NCBI GenBank assembly: GCA_963855995.1
Contig: OY979727.1
Location: forward strand, 12,578,946-12,642,945
Length of the DNA: 64,000 nt
From: Muricea muricata
Lineage: Eukaryota; Cnidaria; Anthozoa; Malacalcyonacea; Plexauridae
Reading direction: 5' to 3'
The notes beneath the pieces were generated by a model. That model searched no databases. It had not been told where the DNA came from and saw nothing but the letters and a program-made list of their open reading frames with translations. The position numbers were made by a program, and so were the translations under genes. Each line of letters begins with the position of its first letter. Within the stretch, counting starts at the first letter, position 1. Shown here piece by piece: positions 10,839 through 22,400 of the stretch.

Positions 10839-13562
10839 TTAGTCTTCCGTATCCAAACCATATTGTTCGTACATCATTTTTGTAGTCTTACCTTCAATCT
10901 CCGCTGCAGAAGTAAAACATAAAATATTTCTAACATTTACGATGTAAAAAAGCTTTTATTAAAGGTGTATAAAATTAATTTTGTGTCACTGGACGGACTC
11001 GAACGAACTTTGCCAATCAGATCTGGGCGGAAACTTTTTATTTTATCAGATGATAAACTGTGTGACTGTATATGTTTGTTTGTTATTTTTATTGTCTTCT
11101 ATATTGTGAAGTGAATATAAAAAAAACATACATACACTGAGGTGGAAAGTCGTTCATTTTTTTATGCTGTACAAATTTACGACAAACTTTGTTTATAAAT
11201 TACCCAAAATGTCTTCAGATCAGGCTGGCAAACTTCCCTGTTCTGTTTGTCTCGCTATACGCTCAGAGGATTCTTCTTTAATTTCCAATTTCTTCCCGCT
11301 GTTTGAGTTTTTGTGTTTGTGCAATGTCCGTTGTTTCGAAACTTCAGAAACTACTACTGATCCAGACAAGATTTCCGTAGATTTATTTGCAGGTTTAGAA
11401 ACAAGCTCCGCCGAAACTATACTTTCAAATTTTACGCTAACCCAGCCAACCGTATTTTCAACAACTGATGGCACATTTGATAAGGTCCTGTCACACGGTG
11501 CAATTTTTCATGCAACTTGCAACGCAATTGTCCTCTTGAGAAATGTAAAATTGGCAAATACATGTTTTCATCACAGTAATTTGCCAATATACTTTTAACA
11601 CAGCAAACATTTGTCACAAATTTAGATCAATTAAAAGTAGAATTGCGTTGCAAGAAAAACTGCACCGTGTGACAGGGCCTATCGTGTAGCCCTATCGTTC
11701 TTACCAATTTTACCAAGCAGAAGTTGACCCGTGTCCTTAATTTCATTGTATTCATGCAGTTTGTCAATATGCGTCTGCAATTCATCTTCCGAATGTTCCA
11801 TGCCAAGCTCGTCAATCTCTTGATCAATTTCGGCAATTTTCTTTTTCAAAACATCAACGTACGTTCCTTGACCTTCCTCACAACTTGCGGAACTTTTCGA
11901 CGCGTTTAAAACCTGAGATAGAATTTAACAATTATTGTATCTTCAATACAGTGAAATCATGAACAGCTAGCTACATTGAAAGGCATTTCAAAGTCCAGTA
12001 ATTTCACCCAGATTCCATTAGGTATCATCACAGAAACCTCTTTAATTTTTTTTGCTGCCAAAAGTCTATAGGGCAGACAGGGCTCAAAATTATTTTTTCA
12101 TGAAAAGAGACCCTTTTGGTCATTTGTGCCAAGTTTCAAGTGATTTCAAGACATCATGTCAAGTTACCAAATTTAATCCCAGATATTACATGGACTGGCA
12201 CAGCATATTAATATTTAATGATTTGTCGCTGACAATACAGAGCATTACATTCACAAACAGACAACATACATGCAAAGACAAAATAGGTGTGACTGGGGAA
12301 AGGAACAGGACTTATGTCCCAATTGACACCTGACCCTTTATATATAAACTTATATATTACCCCTTATATACCAACTTATGAGACCTGAGGTGAAATTTTG
12401 AAAACTTGCAAAAAGGAGTTTGAGTCCTTCAAAATGTTTTTTTTTTATTAAGTGGACCTATTCAGGAATTTGGACAAGTTTCAAGTGATTTCAAGAAATC
12501 ATGTCATGTGACTAAATTTAATCCTAGATACCACATAGACTGGTACAGCATATTAATATTTAATATTTAACGATTTGTGACCTTAGGTGAAATTTTGAAA
12601 ACTAGTAAAAAGGAGATTGAGTGGCTACAGTAAAAATGACTTTTTCATGAAAAAAGACAATTTGCTCATTTGTGCCGTGTTTCAAGTGATTTCAAGACAT
12701 TATGTCAATCAAAATTGATGACAGGTTACCAGATTGCAAAATTAATGAAATTATGTGTTTTAAATGTGATTTAAACCTTAACAAATCAAAGTGCATGTGA
12801 TCAGAAGCAGCATAATGACATAACAATACAAAATTGTTCACATGAAATACTGTACTTACTGGAGACTTAAATGGCTGTCTTAATTTTGTCCTCGATATCT
12901 GTCTGTTTCCACTAAAATAGACATCATATTCATCCAGGAATGGTAGTTTATTAATAATTGGCTAACTGGTGCATTTTAAAACTGGCTTTTTCAAGGCCCT
13001 GTGATGTTTTTATGACCATATTAAAAAGCAAAAAAACACAAGTTGCGACAAATTTGTTGACATCTTGCAACAGATTTGGTGTAAACAAGCCTTGTAACCC
13101 AGTTGCCCAGATTTTGCAAATGGAAAGCAATACACAATCAGGGACGCCGGAAAGGGGGGCACAGGGGGGGCCTTGCCCCCCTTGCCCTTTCTCAAGGGGG
13201 GTAGGGGGGCAAAAGTGACCTTTTATAAAGTATACTTTATAAATGTATATATGTGGACGGAACCATACCATCTGAGCATTGTAAACCATTTATTGTCAAC
13301 TATTTGTAAATATAATTCATAAGACCAAAGTTGCCCTTGCCATCTGCATTGCCCCCCTTTGCCCTACCTTCGTTCCGGCGTCCCTGTACACAATAAAAGT
13401 ACAAAATTTAAATAAATGCTAATCAACTTTTCATAAATATGAAAGCATTAAAAGCAGAAAGTTAATATTTATGAATTATGGCATGAAATTCAAATACCTA
13501 GTTGGTGTACAAAACGCAGATTTCTTTGACTTTTCATATTTCACCGCGACATTCCCTGCCAT
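10839..13562 (-). CDS. SWI5: DNA repair protein SWI5 homolog, complete, four exons
   Basis: The exons, in transcript order, are 13562-13498, 12911-12860, 11912-11705 and 10903-10839. All junctions keep phase (2, 0, 1) with GT/AG borders, giving 129 residues. SWI5 pairs with SFR1/MEI5 and promotes RAD51 strand exchange in homologous recombination in the nucleus. The N-terminus is short and basic and includes RTKLRQPFKSP, like the segment found ahead of the core in animal SWI5. The core is a coiled coil (KKKIAEIDQEIDEL) followed by the family signature LHEYNEIKDTGQLLLGKI. The C-terminus is EGKTTKMMYEQYGLDTED, matching the conserved tail with its acidic end. The last exon encodes only about 21 residues. 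The assignment rests on motif recall, not alignment. Confidence 0.9.
11220..11474 (-). other. Unassigned 84-codon frame inside SWI5 intron 3
   Basis: ATG-initiated frame in the same orientation as SWI5, Ser/Glu/Lys-rich with protein-like composition (ends KLEIKEESSERIARQTEQGS). No clean splice sites border it, and it abuts the MITE at 11484-11685. It could be an alternative exon, a captured fragment or chance. Confidence 0.2.
11483..11685. mobile_element. MITE-like element in SWI5 intron 3
   Basis: The ends cctgtcacacggtgca and tgcaccgtgtgacagg are inverted, and the match continues inward through ttgcaacgcaatt. About 200 bp, non-coding. Confidence 0.75.
11990..12730. repeat. Diverged internal repeats in SWI5 intron 2
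   Basis: The phrase caagtttcaagtgatttcaa followed by catcatgtca and ...cacagcatattaatattta recurs at about 12130, 12477 and (partly) 12678. The phrase gtgaaattttgaaaact also recurs. This looks like an old tandemly duplicated element. Confidence 0.5.
13139..13386. mobile_element. hAT-like MITE with 8-bp target duplication
   Basis: Inverted ends cagggacgccggaa / ttccggcgtccctg enclose 248 bp rich in ggggggc/gcccccc. The 8 bases tacacaat occur immediately on both sides (13131-13138 and 13387-13394). Ends beginning CAG with an 8-bp duplication are typical of hAT-derived MITEs. It lies in SWI5 intron 1. Confidence 0.85.
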
Positions 13563-14575
13563 ATCATATAACTACAAGTACAATATGTAAAACATATTAC
13601 AAAATTAACACAAGCACAAAATATCGCATTTTTATCTCAAAATTGCATTGGGGGGTGGGGGAGGGTTGAGAAATTTCAAGCACTACTCACGTCGCTCGAT
13701 TCTGCAGCTATTATTGTGTAAATAAAATTCCATAAACAAGGTTACTGGTGTGAATCAACTGTAAAAATAGCCTAAAATGTGGGCGCCATGTTGAATATTT
13801 TAAATTTCCCACAATTTTCACCCGATTAGCACGTTTGACGTCGACTGGCAGCCGAAAATTTTGTCCCTGATTATTCGGCTGCCAGCCGGAACTGTATAGA
13901 GTTCACTGGTATGATATGACTACACAGCCAAAAATGAGCAACCTGTTCTGGCCTGATGAAAACAGCATTGAACAAAATGTTTTGCTCGGCACATTGTTCA
14001 ATCTTGTCAACAATACTAAACAAGTTGTTGAGCCTGAACTCTGCCTGCAATCAGGTGTAACAATGTTGAACTGTAGAAATAATTTTAATTGATTGTATTT
14101 AATCCCAAAGTGATAACGACCCATTTTTATGTCAAAACGTTTCAGTATCAGTACAATGATACAATTTCCTTACAATATTCCCTAAATAGATCCCAGTCCA
14201 AGTGCGTGGAATCTCCTGCCCTTATCCAAGCATAAAATAGGCATTTCCTAGTTCCCATTTTACTCAATCAGGACCCTCTCTCACAACTACTGAGAGTGCA
14301 TATGCATTTTTAAAGTTTAAAATCACATTTATCGAAGTCGCTGATAAAGCCATAAGGTATATAGGACCAATTAAACTTCTTTGAGGAACGCCACGGAGAT
14401 GTTTCTGCTACCCAATCAGAGGCCAAACTTGATTAAATTTCTCAAAAAAAATTAATCAACAAAAGAGAACAGAAGTACTTTCTTTGTAAGCGGTGTTTCA
14501 ATTGTTCGCTAACTGTCTTCTGGTTTTGAGGTTTTCGACCAAAAACCGGAATCAACCAATCAGACAAGGTTTTCT

Positions 14576-14777
14576 TTGTTCGCGTCTTGGAACTGCTGTC
14601 GCTTTCATATAAGCGTGCTTTCACCTGCCTGTTCCAACTATTTGCGCGTCCTACTAGAGACGAAGTACAAAACGTTACAAATTATTGCGTTTCCACGCCC
14701 AAAAGTTTGGAATAAAAGCCGGACTGAAAGCTCGTTTGAAGCTTTTACTGAAATCCAAGCTGCAAACATCAATAAAA
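14576..14777 (+). other. Candidate 5' exon ending at a strong donor
   Basis: The sequence reads open to a good donor (caataaaag|gtaagt at 14778). The preceding ~200 bases are less AT-rich than their surroundings, with a catataag box about 35 bases into it. It could be a leader exon for the patatin-like gene downstream. No coding similarity was recognised. Confidence 0.25.
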
Positions 14778-15020
14778 GGTAAGTGTCCTTATTTTTAAGA
14801 CTTGAAATTCTATGAATTTTTCATGTTTTATCGAGAAAGCTGAAAATCTCTACTTTGCTGATTTTTTATCCAAGCCAATGTCATTCGATTGTCAGTCCGG
14901 GTTCTTTTAGAGCGACTTTTGAAAACTTATTGATAAAAAAACTCGTGGCAGTTATACTTTTAATCAAGAAATCTTTTACGTGTGTGGCGTAAGCCGAGAG
15001 CGATGTGGTATTATTACTAA

Positions 15021-15200
15021 GACGGCTGTCAGCCGAGGCTCATGTAGAATACTGCTGTACAACACGGCTGCCAGTGCCATCCGGGGATGTAGCTACTTGT
15101 GATATGCTGTAGTATAACACAGCAGCCAACCGACTATAGTATTACTGTATACTACATGTCATGAGCCTCGGCTGGCAGCCGCGTTGTACCGCAGTATACT
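15021..15200. mobile_element. Foldback element with ggctgccagcc arms
   Basis: The left arm ggctgtcagccgaggctcat is inverted at the right as atgagcctcggctggcagcc. An inner tgctgtacaacacggctgcc also pairs with gcagccgcgttgtaccgcag. A relic of one arm recurs at about 15775-15805. Confidence 0.65.
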
Positions 15201-16279
15201 GTATATGTAAAGGATCAAGAAAGATATGCAGTGGTAATAGCGTGGTTGAGAACCAGAATATCCTTTAAAATTTTAAGATCTTTTCACGTCAGCGTCAAAG
15301 GGACTACAATCCTGGTAAAAAGTGTTGGGACACTTGAACATTTACAGGCGTTAACTTAATCCCTAGCCCCACCCCGTTCAATGTTGAAAATTGAGCAAAA
15401 AGTTGTCTGCATCATTCCGATTTCAAAATTGATTGGGGGAGGGAGGAGGAGGGGGGGGGGGTGATAACGAAATTTTGCATGAAATCAAGTCTGTTTCAAG
15501 TAAATGATAAAAAAATTATGAAAAAGTTGTGATGTCCCAAGGACTTTTGACCAGGATTGTAAGTCACCCTTCCATAGAAAAAAAAGGGAAATTGTGCACG
15601 ATTTTACTTCAAACATCGAAGCAGCGGGAATTTTTTAATAGTCGAAACAGCTGGAATTTTAAATAATCGAGCAGCAGGAATTTTTTGAATAATTGAATAT
15701 TTTAATAATTTATTACTAGTATTAGTTGTTTCAGCATGTTTTCTGTATTTTTAAATTGAATATCCCCTTATACGGTAGTGTTGTACTGCAGTATACTACA
15801 TGAGTCTCACAGCGTGAGAAAGAACATTTGCCGTAGTTGACGCGAAGAGACGGGAAAGCTACGAAGACAAACGAGTATTCGCGCATGCGCAGATTTGTAG
15901 TCGTTTCCCGTCACGTATTTAATTATTAAGGTTTCTAATTTGTTCACGCGACCTTACAGCTCAAATAGGCAAACCAAAGCCGCGCTTTTTCACATTTTAC
16001 ATTACAGAAATTCTGAAGTCATAGCTCAGTATTTATAGTCTACATTATAGTCTACCTACTTTTATCGAGGAGCAATTACATTTTGCTTTTATATACTGAA
16101 ACCATTCAGGATCATTCATTTTGATATATGTAATAATCAAATATAATAATAATTAAAGTTTTCAAAACTAGCAGACGATCTGCTGTCCTAATTTTTTTTT
16201 GAAATCCAGTTTGGCAATTACTCATAATACTTTTTTCTTGTATAGATATATTTGTTTAAACGTTCATTGATAATTAAGG

Positions 16280-18960
16280 TCAAAAATTTGCCCAAACAGC
16301 TGCTTGTACATATTCGTCTATAATTATTTGGGTCAAAGATGATAGGAAAGTATCCCTTAAATAAGATTTTGACATCTTGTTAAATAGTTTTTGAAGTAAG
16401 ATAAAAACCTCAACTGCCAATTTAATAATCTCATTGGACAAAGAGTCATTGGCACTGGCTTTTCTATTCTTCAGTCTATTCCACACATCCCCCAGTGAGA
16501 TTACATTCTCAAAGATTTCATTTGAACCTACTGCCCAGATATTAAAATTCGTGCTTCACTGCTCGTTGTTTCGTTGTTGACATTTATTTTGTTCAAGTTT
16601 TTAACATAATCAAACCATTCGGAAGGTAGAATTTCACAACAGGTACCTGGCTTTCGTCCTTTTATAGAATTAACGAGTTTCCAGAACTCTTTAGCATTGT
16701 TTTTCGAAATGTCTCAAATTTATCATGTTGGAGAAATAAGTGCTCTAATCTATTTCAACCACATTCGAACTCATAGATTCTTTTAGAGAATCCTTTGAAC
16801 TTGCATGCCATATGAAAAATTTATCATGGGGCACTAACTTGACTGTATCGTTTGCGTTTGTCAAAAATTTCGTGAACCACTGAGTATTTTTACAAAATAC
16901 AAAACAACGGTAACTTCGAAAATAAACATTTTAATAATCTAGCTTTCGACTAAGTTTCAGTCATCATCAGGAATGATGCTAGGTTACATTTCACAAGTGT
17001 ATATAGAAGATTAATAAGGTAATATGATATATATGTACATATAGATAAGAGATTATATATATTATAGAGTTAGTTGAATATTATTAAGTCTTTAGAGGCC
17101 TTAGTTCAATGACTGCGTTCAGGTTTAAAACGTTTAGAAGCGCTTGCCATTCGACGTTTTAAACCTGAACTCATCATGGAACTAAGGCCTCTAAAGACTT
17201 AATAATATTCAACTAACTCTGTAATATATATAATCTCTTATCTATATGTACATATATATCATATTACCTTTTTAATTGTGAAATGTAACCTAGCATTATT
17301 CCTGATGATGACTGAAACTTAGTCTAAAGCTAGATTATTAAAATGTTTATTTTCGGAGTTACCGTTGCTTTGTAGTTTGAGTTTGTGTATACTGAAATTC
17401 TGGTACGAAAGATAGACAGGAATGATGAGAATATTCAGTTATACCTTCAACATGAAAACCTACAAGAAGATGACAATTTGTTCTTCCGTTTAATGTAACC
17501 ATGCTGTTACCAATATACAGATAAATAAGAGATTTTTCATAAGCATTAACGTGGGGTCTTGTGAATGTCGCTGATCCAATGAAAAGGGGTGAATGTTTCA
17601 TCTTCCAAGTGCTTATTATCAATAAAATCTGTTACAATTCCCATTTTATAGATTGAAGTCTCCACACAATATGATATTCCATTTATTTGCAAACTTATAT
17701 TTAAGATATCATTTTGAATTTGAAGTTATTCGAAATGATCATCGCAGTATTTGATCGTGCTTCACGAGATGAGTTTTGATGTGGAATGTATATATACAAT
17801 CCAAATGAAAATGTCATGTTTGAGTTTAAAGAATGTTTTGTCCGTTTTATTTCAAATTCTTCATTACTTTCCTTGTCAAAAAACGTTATGCCTTTTTCAG
17901 AGCTAACTTGACAGGTATAAAATGAATGTAATTCCGATCAGTTGGCAAGATCTGAGAGGCAAGATGAATCTGATTTGATTCGAAATAAACATTTTAATTC
18001 AAACTTGTGTATAATTAATATGCACTCCTTTTTCGGAATTACATTCCTTCTTTATTTGCTGAAATTATCAGCCGGAAAAGGATAACTTGACAAGAATAGC
18101 AATTCCACCAGAACCTATACGAAAATTTTGAGCCGTTTTTCTACACTTCGAAAATGAATAAAACCCTTCAATATGATTAATGCTATTTTTATGGAGTAAC
18201 CACTTTTCAACCAGTGAAATCTAATCAAATTTATATACATTCGAAATAAATTCTGTATCATCAAGTTTAGCCGATAAACCTTTAATGTTCTAATTTCCAA
18301 ATCGTAACAAATGTTTTGCCATTCGTTAATTGAGACAGCAAACCTAATCTATTATATGTAAGATTACGTTAAATAAACTTAGTAATTGGTAATTAGAGGG
18401 GGGATAGTTGCTTGTGGATACGTTGCACTTTGGTATTGTATCCTCTGCTGGTTTATACTAATACCATTTTGGGTTAATAAGGTTGATACCTGTTTGAGTT
18501 CATTATGAATGCCAGTCAACATCGGTGGAGGTATCGTAAACTGCTTGTTATATTATGCAGACTCTTCAACGTTTTCTGATCTTGATTTTGTTGACCGGGA
18601 CTTGTGTCTCCGCGATATCTCTCTTGAGTTTGGGTACTTGAAATATGTTCACGTTCACATCCATGATTGCCACGATGCATCATTTTCTACCACTATTGTA
18701 CCCTGACCTCCCCCCGACCTGTCTGATTTCAGTACTTTTCCACTACGTTTGTCTTCCTTGTTTACTGACTAGTAAGCATAACCTATAACGTTCAGGAATT
18801 ACCCCAACGATTATCCCGATCTTCCGGATCAAGGCAAGACTGATGCTGCCTAAAATACGACCCGACCAAGTTCTACCCAACCTCACCATGCTTTGAACCC
18901 CGCACTCAATTCCACACATTTTTTGATCGGGCAGAAGATGGTGAGATCGGATGCTCAGTG
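16280..18960 (-). pseudogene. Decayed LINE: endonuclease and reverse-transcriptase fragments
   Basis: Read on -, 17760-17359 keeps the AP-endonuclease signature ILCGDFN and, downstream, VNAYEKSLIYLYIGNSM with TLNGRTN. Bases 16860-16280 keep the start of a reverse-transcriptase region: FWKLVNSIKGRKPG, LPSEWFDYVKNLN and LKNRKASANDSLSNEIIKLA. The order endonuclease then RT is that of non-LTR retrotransposons. Stops and frameshifts interrupt both parts, and catalytic RT motifs downstream are not seen. Bases 18500-18960 (-) have scattered short open pieces that may be the element's upstream part, which is less certain. A foldback element sits between the two recognisable parts. Confidence 0.7.
16898..17377. 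mobile_element. 480-bp near-perfect foldback element inside the LINE
   Basis: The left arm from acggtaacttcgaaaataaa is inverted at the right end (tttattttcggagttaccgt). Complementarity runs almost to the centre at about 17140, including aggccttagttc / gaactaaggcct and acctgaac pairs. There is no ORF. Confidence 0.85.
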
Positions 18961-19497
18961 CGATACGGGTGTTACGGATTATGATTGTTTCGCTAGTGTA
19001 AATGTTTTATTTACAAAGCTGTCACAGGCGGACTAGCAAGACAAGTATAATCGGCAAGGAATTTGAGCTTTACTATAGCATAACTTTAATAAGTATAAAT
19101 TGCCATGATCAAAAATTTATGTCGAAGTAGACGCGTAGCGAAGGTGTTATCAAATCAAAGGTAATCAAAGCTTAGCCAATCAAAACTAGGAGTACATGAA
19201 AGATGATCGCCAGTTTAATTTTAGCAACAAAACGAAATTCAAAAGAAAATTCTTTCTGCTTTGTCTTGGTAAACCTCTGAGGAAAAATTATTTTCTGTTA
19301 TGCTTTATATGTCGGTAGCGAGATCGAAATCTTATTTACACCCTGCTGATTCGATTACCCTATTATTTGACACAAGCTGCAAAAAATTAATGCACACGCC
19401 TAGTTGACCGTTAAAAATATTCATTACTCTGCATGTTATCGGACATAATTGCTGGATGTTCTAATTAATTTTATTCGACGCATAGCTGAACACCTCA
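18961..19497. other. AT-rich upstream region of the patatin-like gene
   Basis: No exon or element recognised with confidence. It ends at the first long open frame of the lipase gene. A promoter cannot be singled out. Confidence 0.4.
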
Positions 19498-22400
19498 ATG
19501 TCGGTATTTTTGCTTCTGTTATTAAGGTTTCGTGCACAACCTGCGCTCATAGAAATGAGGGGGAAATTTGGTGTGGCCTTTTCTGGAGGTGGCATTCGGT
19601 CAGCGGCCTACTGTTCTGGTGTTCTGCGCTGGCTCATTGAAAAGAGTGAAAAAAAGCCTGATTACCTTAGCTGCGTATCTGGTGGAGGTTACACTGGTAG
19701 TGCTTATGTTCAATGGGAATATTTACAGAGAAAAGAAGAAGTGATGAGGTGGGCTAGTGAGTTCCGAGACCACATGAAGGAGTCGAAGAATTCTCAACAA
19801 TGGGCTGATGTTTTCTTTGACTGCATGAGGAAATCGATGAGTTTACAAAAATCATGGGTAAAAGAGTTTCTTGATCACATGTCGGAGAGTTCTCTTGAAC
19901 GCCCCGATGGTTTCTTTGAATCCATTAAAGAATCGATGAGATATGATGATCAAGAATGGGCAAGTGTTTTCTTAAACTGCATCAGGAACTCGATGGGTTC
20001 TCAAGAACAAATGGTAAAAGATTTCTTTGACTGCATGAGGAAATCGATGAGTTCTAATGAATCATGGGTGAATAAGTTCCTCGATGACATGAGAGAGTCG
20101 GGTTTCCAAGAACAGGCCGATGTTTTCATTAGGAAATCAATTAGTTTTAATGAATCATGGTTAAATTATTTCTTTGACGTCTGCATGAGGAATTTGACGA
20201 GTTCGCAAGAATCATGGGGAAAGAAGTTCTTTGACCACATAAGAAAATCAATAAGTTCTCAAAAATGGGCAAACGAGATCTTTAACCACATAAAGGAATC
20301 GGGGATTGAACAAACACTCAAAGCAAACAATTTCTTTCACCGAATGCCGAAATCGATGAGTTCTCAAGAATTATGGGCAAACGAGTTCTTTGACCAAATG
20401 AGAGAAAATGCAGGCTATATATGCAATTGGCAGAAATGTGGATGTAACGGCGATTGCGAAATGACTGGTTGCTGGGATTGCCTTATTTTAACTGCCTTGC
20501 TAATGTTAGTTTCTTTGATAGTTCCAATTGTCGGTTGGGGTTCTTTCGCGTGTCCAATTGCTTTCCTAGTAAAGTTTCTTTATGGTCAGTTTCTTGATGG
20601 GACACTTTGCAGACGCCAAGCGGACAGCATCGATTGTAAAGAACGAACCTACTTTTTCTTTTTTTCGTTCGTCACTTTTGTTCTTTTTCATTTGCTTGAA
20701 CGTCTTATTGATTGTTGTGAAAAGAAGGAAAATTACCTCGAAATGCAGAAGCCCAAGGTGCTTACTAACATATGTCAGTTGATTTCTGGTGCATCTTTTG
20801 TTTTCACATTCTTTCCGTGGTTTATTAACGACTTTCTGCAGTATGCATATCTCTGGGTAAGGCTTGCCATAGTTGTTTTAACGGGTGCTTTCTGGCTTTT
20901 CGTCCCGCTTCTTCGCAAATACAGCTCGCTAGTTATTTTGATCTATGCTTACTCTTATGTCGTTTATTGGCACCTTTACGAAGGAGAATTGTTCAGCATC
21001 AAGTATACCAAAAAAAGATTCCGATATGGTATGATTGCTTCTCTGGTTATGTTAGCAGTGTTCTCCGTTCTTGGTGATGTTTCTCTTCGCTTGGTACATA
21101 TATACAACAGGTTAGTATGATCTTACAATGGTCAGAGCCAGTTGCAATGACAAAGGAGGTATTTATCACCTTTGGTACCTCTACATTTGTCTTTTTTTCT
21201 TAGATGGCGATTGTGGACAGCCTTCTATAAAAAGAATCCGAACAGCTGTGGCCGAGATAAAAAATCTAGATCTTGCTATTGCTACGATATTTTTCCTGGA
21301 GGCCACTGTTCATCCTGCTGTTGTGCGTCGTGCGAATGTCCGACCCTGAGAGACACCGAAGGGAAAGACGCGGTAACCCAAGCATTGACATTAGCAGACT
21401 TAAAAGATATAAAACCGCTGTACATAAGTAATGTGGTCGTCAATGCTTGGCGCAGAGAATTCAATCAAAAATATTGCATGGTCACTATGAGCCCTGAAGG
21501 TCGGTTGATAACTAAATTTTTTTCGTCCATATAAAATGTGAAGATTTTTTAACGTTTCGAAGGATCCATAATCTCGCGACAGCGAAATTCTTCCCGAAAA
21601 ACATGTTTATGCAAAATACAGATGCATGGTTGCAGATGGATGATTCCAATGAATTATATCACCTTTTCACGATCACTAGTGAGTAGTACAACTGATTTCT
21701 GCCCACTGCATGGCGAGGGGATTTTTTTCTCCCAAAGAGAGAATTCAATTAATAAAATAATTCTTGTGCAACCGTCTGTATTTCACATAAACAGTTCCTG
21801 GCGAACAATCTCACTGCCGTGAAATTGGGCCTCAATTAATAGACCATACCCATAATGACGTCATTTAGTAGTTAAGCATGTAAAACTATTTGAATATGCC
21901 AAAATAATTGAATGGTTTAAGTAAAAAAAGATTATTTGTGAAATAAATATGTTAAATTATATGTTTCATTTAATGTTTTGGACATATAAGGACCTAAAAA
22001 ATTTAACAATATTGCCATATTTAAATAGTTTTACTCGCTTAACTACTAAATGACGTCATTATGGGTAAGGTCTATTACTTTTGTGCTGTTTTTCCCCCTT
22101 TTTTATCGCTTGGAAGATGACGAGAAAACTCTCATGAAAACTCTCGGTTTTCAACTCTGATCCTTGCTATACCAAATTTAGTAATTATCTATTTTTACTA
22201 TTCTATTTTAGACGTACACAATTATGTTTATTCATATATTATAGGGCCTTGTATACATATTCTTGGGTTTCACTGGAACCTTTTTCAGTAATTCTGAGTG
22301 GGGGTCAACCCAAAATGTATTGATGATTGTACTGCACTGGAGCAAGCAAACCTCACGAAATTGCACTCATTTGCTGCCAAACACAAGATCAACACATACA

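Larger units (their letters stand above)
13563..16260. other. Intergenic, repeat-bearing
   Basis: No certain exon. Bases 13845-13890 hold a small inverted repeat (ctggcagccgaaa / ttcggctgccag). Bases 15021-15200 are a foldback element. About 15600-15700 is a three-copy ~29-bp degenerate repeat (cagc.ggaatttt). A candidate 5' exon lies at about 14580-14777. Confidence 0.5.

Noticed and set aside
10985..11035. B-box-like ggttcgagtcc motif on -
   Set aside because: No matching A box or cloverleaf around it, so not called as a tRNA or SINE.
11164..11598. 144-codon frame on + in SWI5 intron 3
   Set aside because: It overlaps the MITE, has no splice support, and runs opposite to a more protein-like frame.
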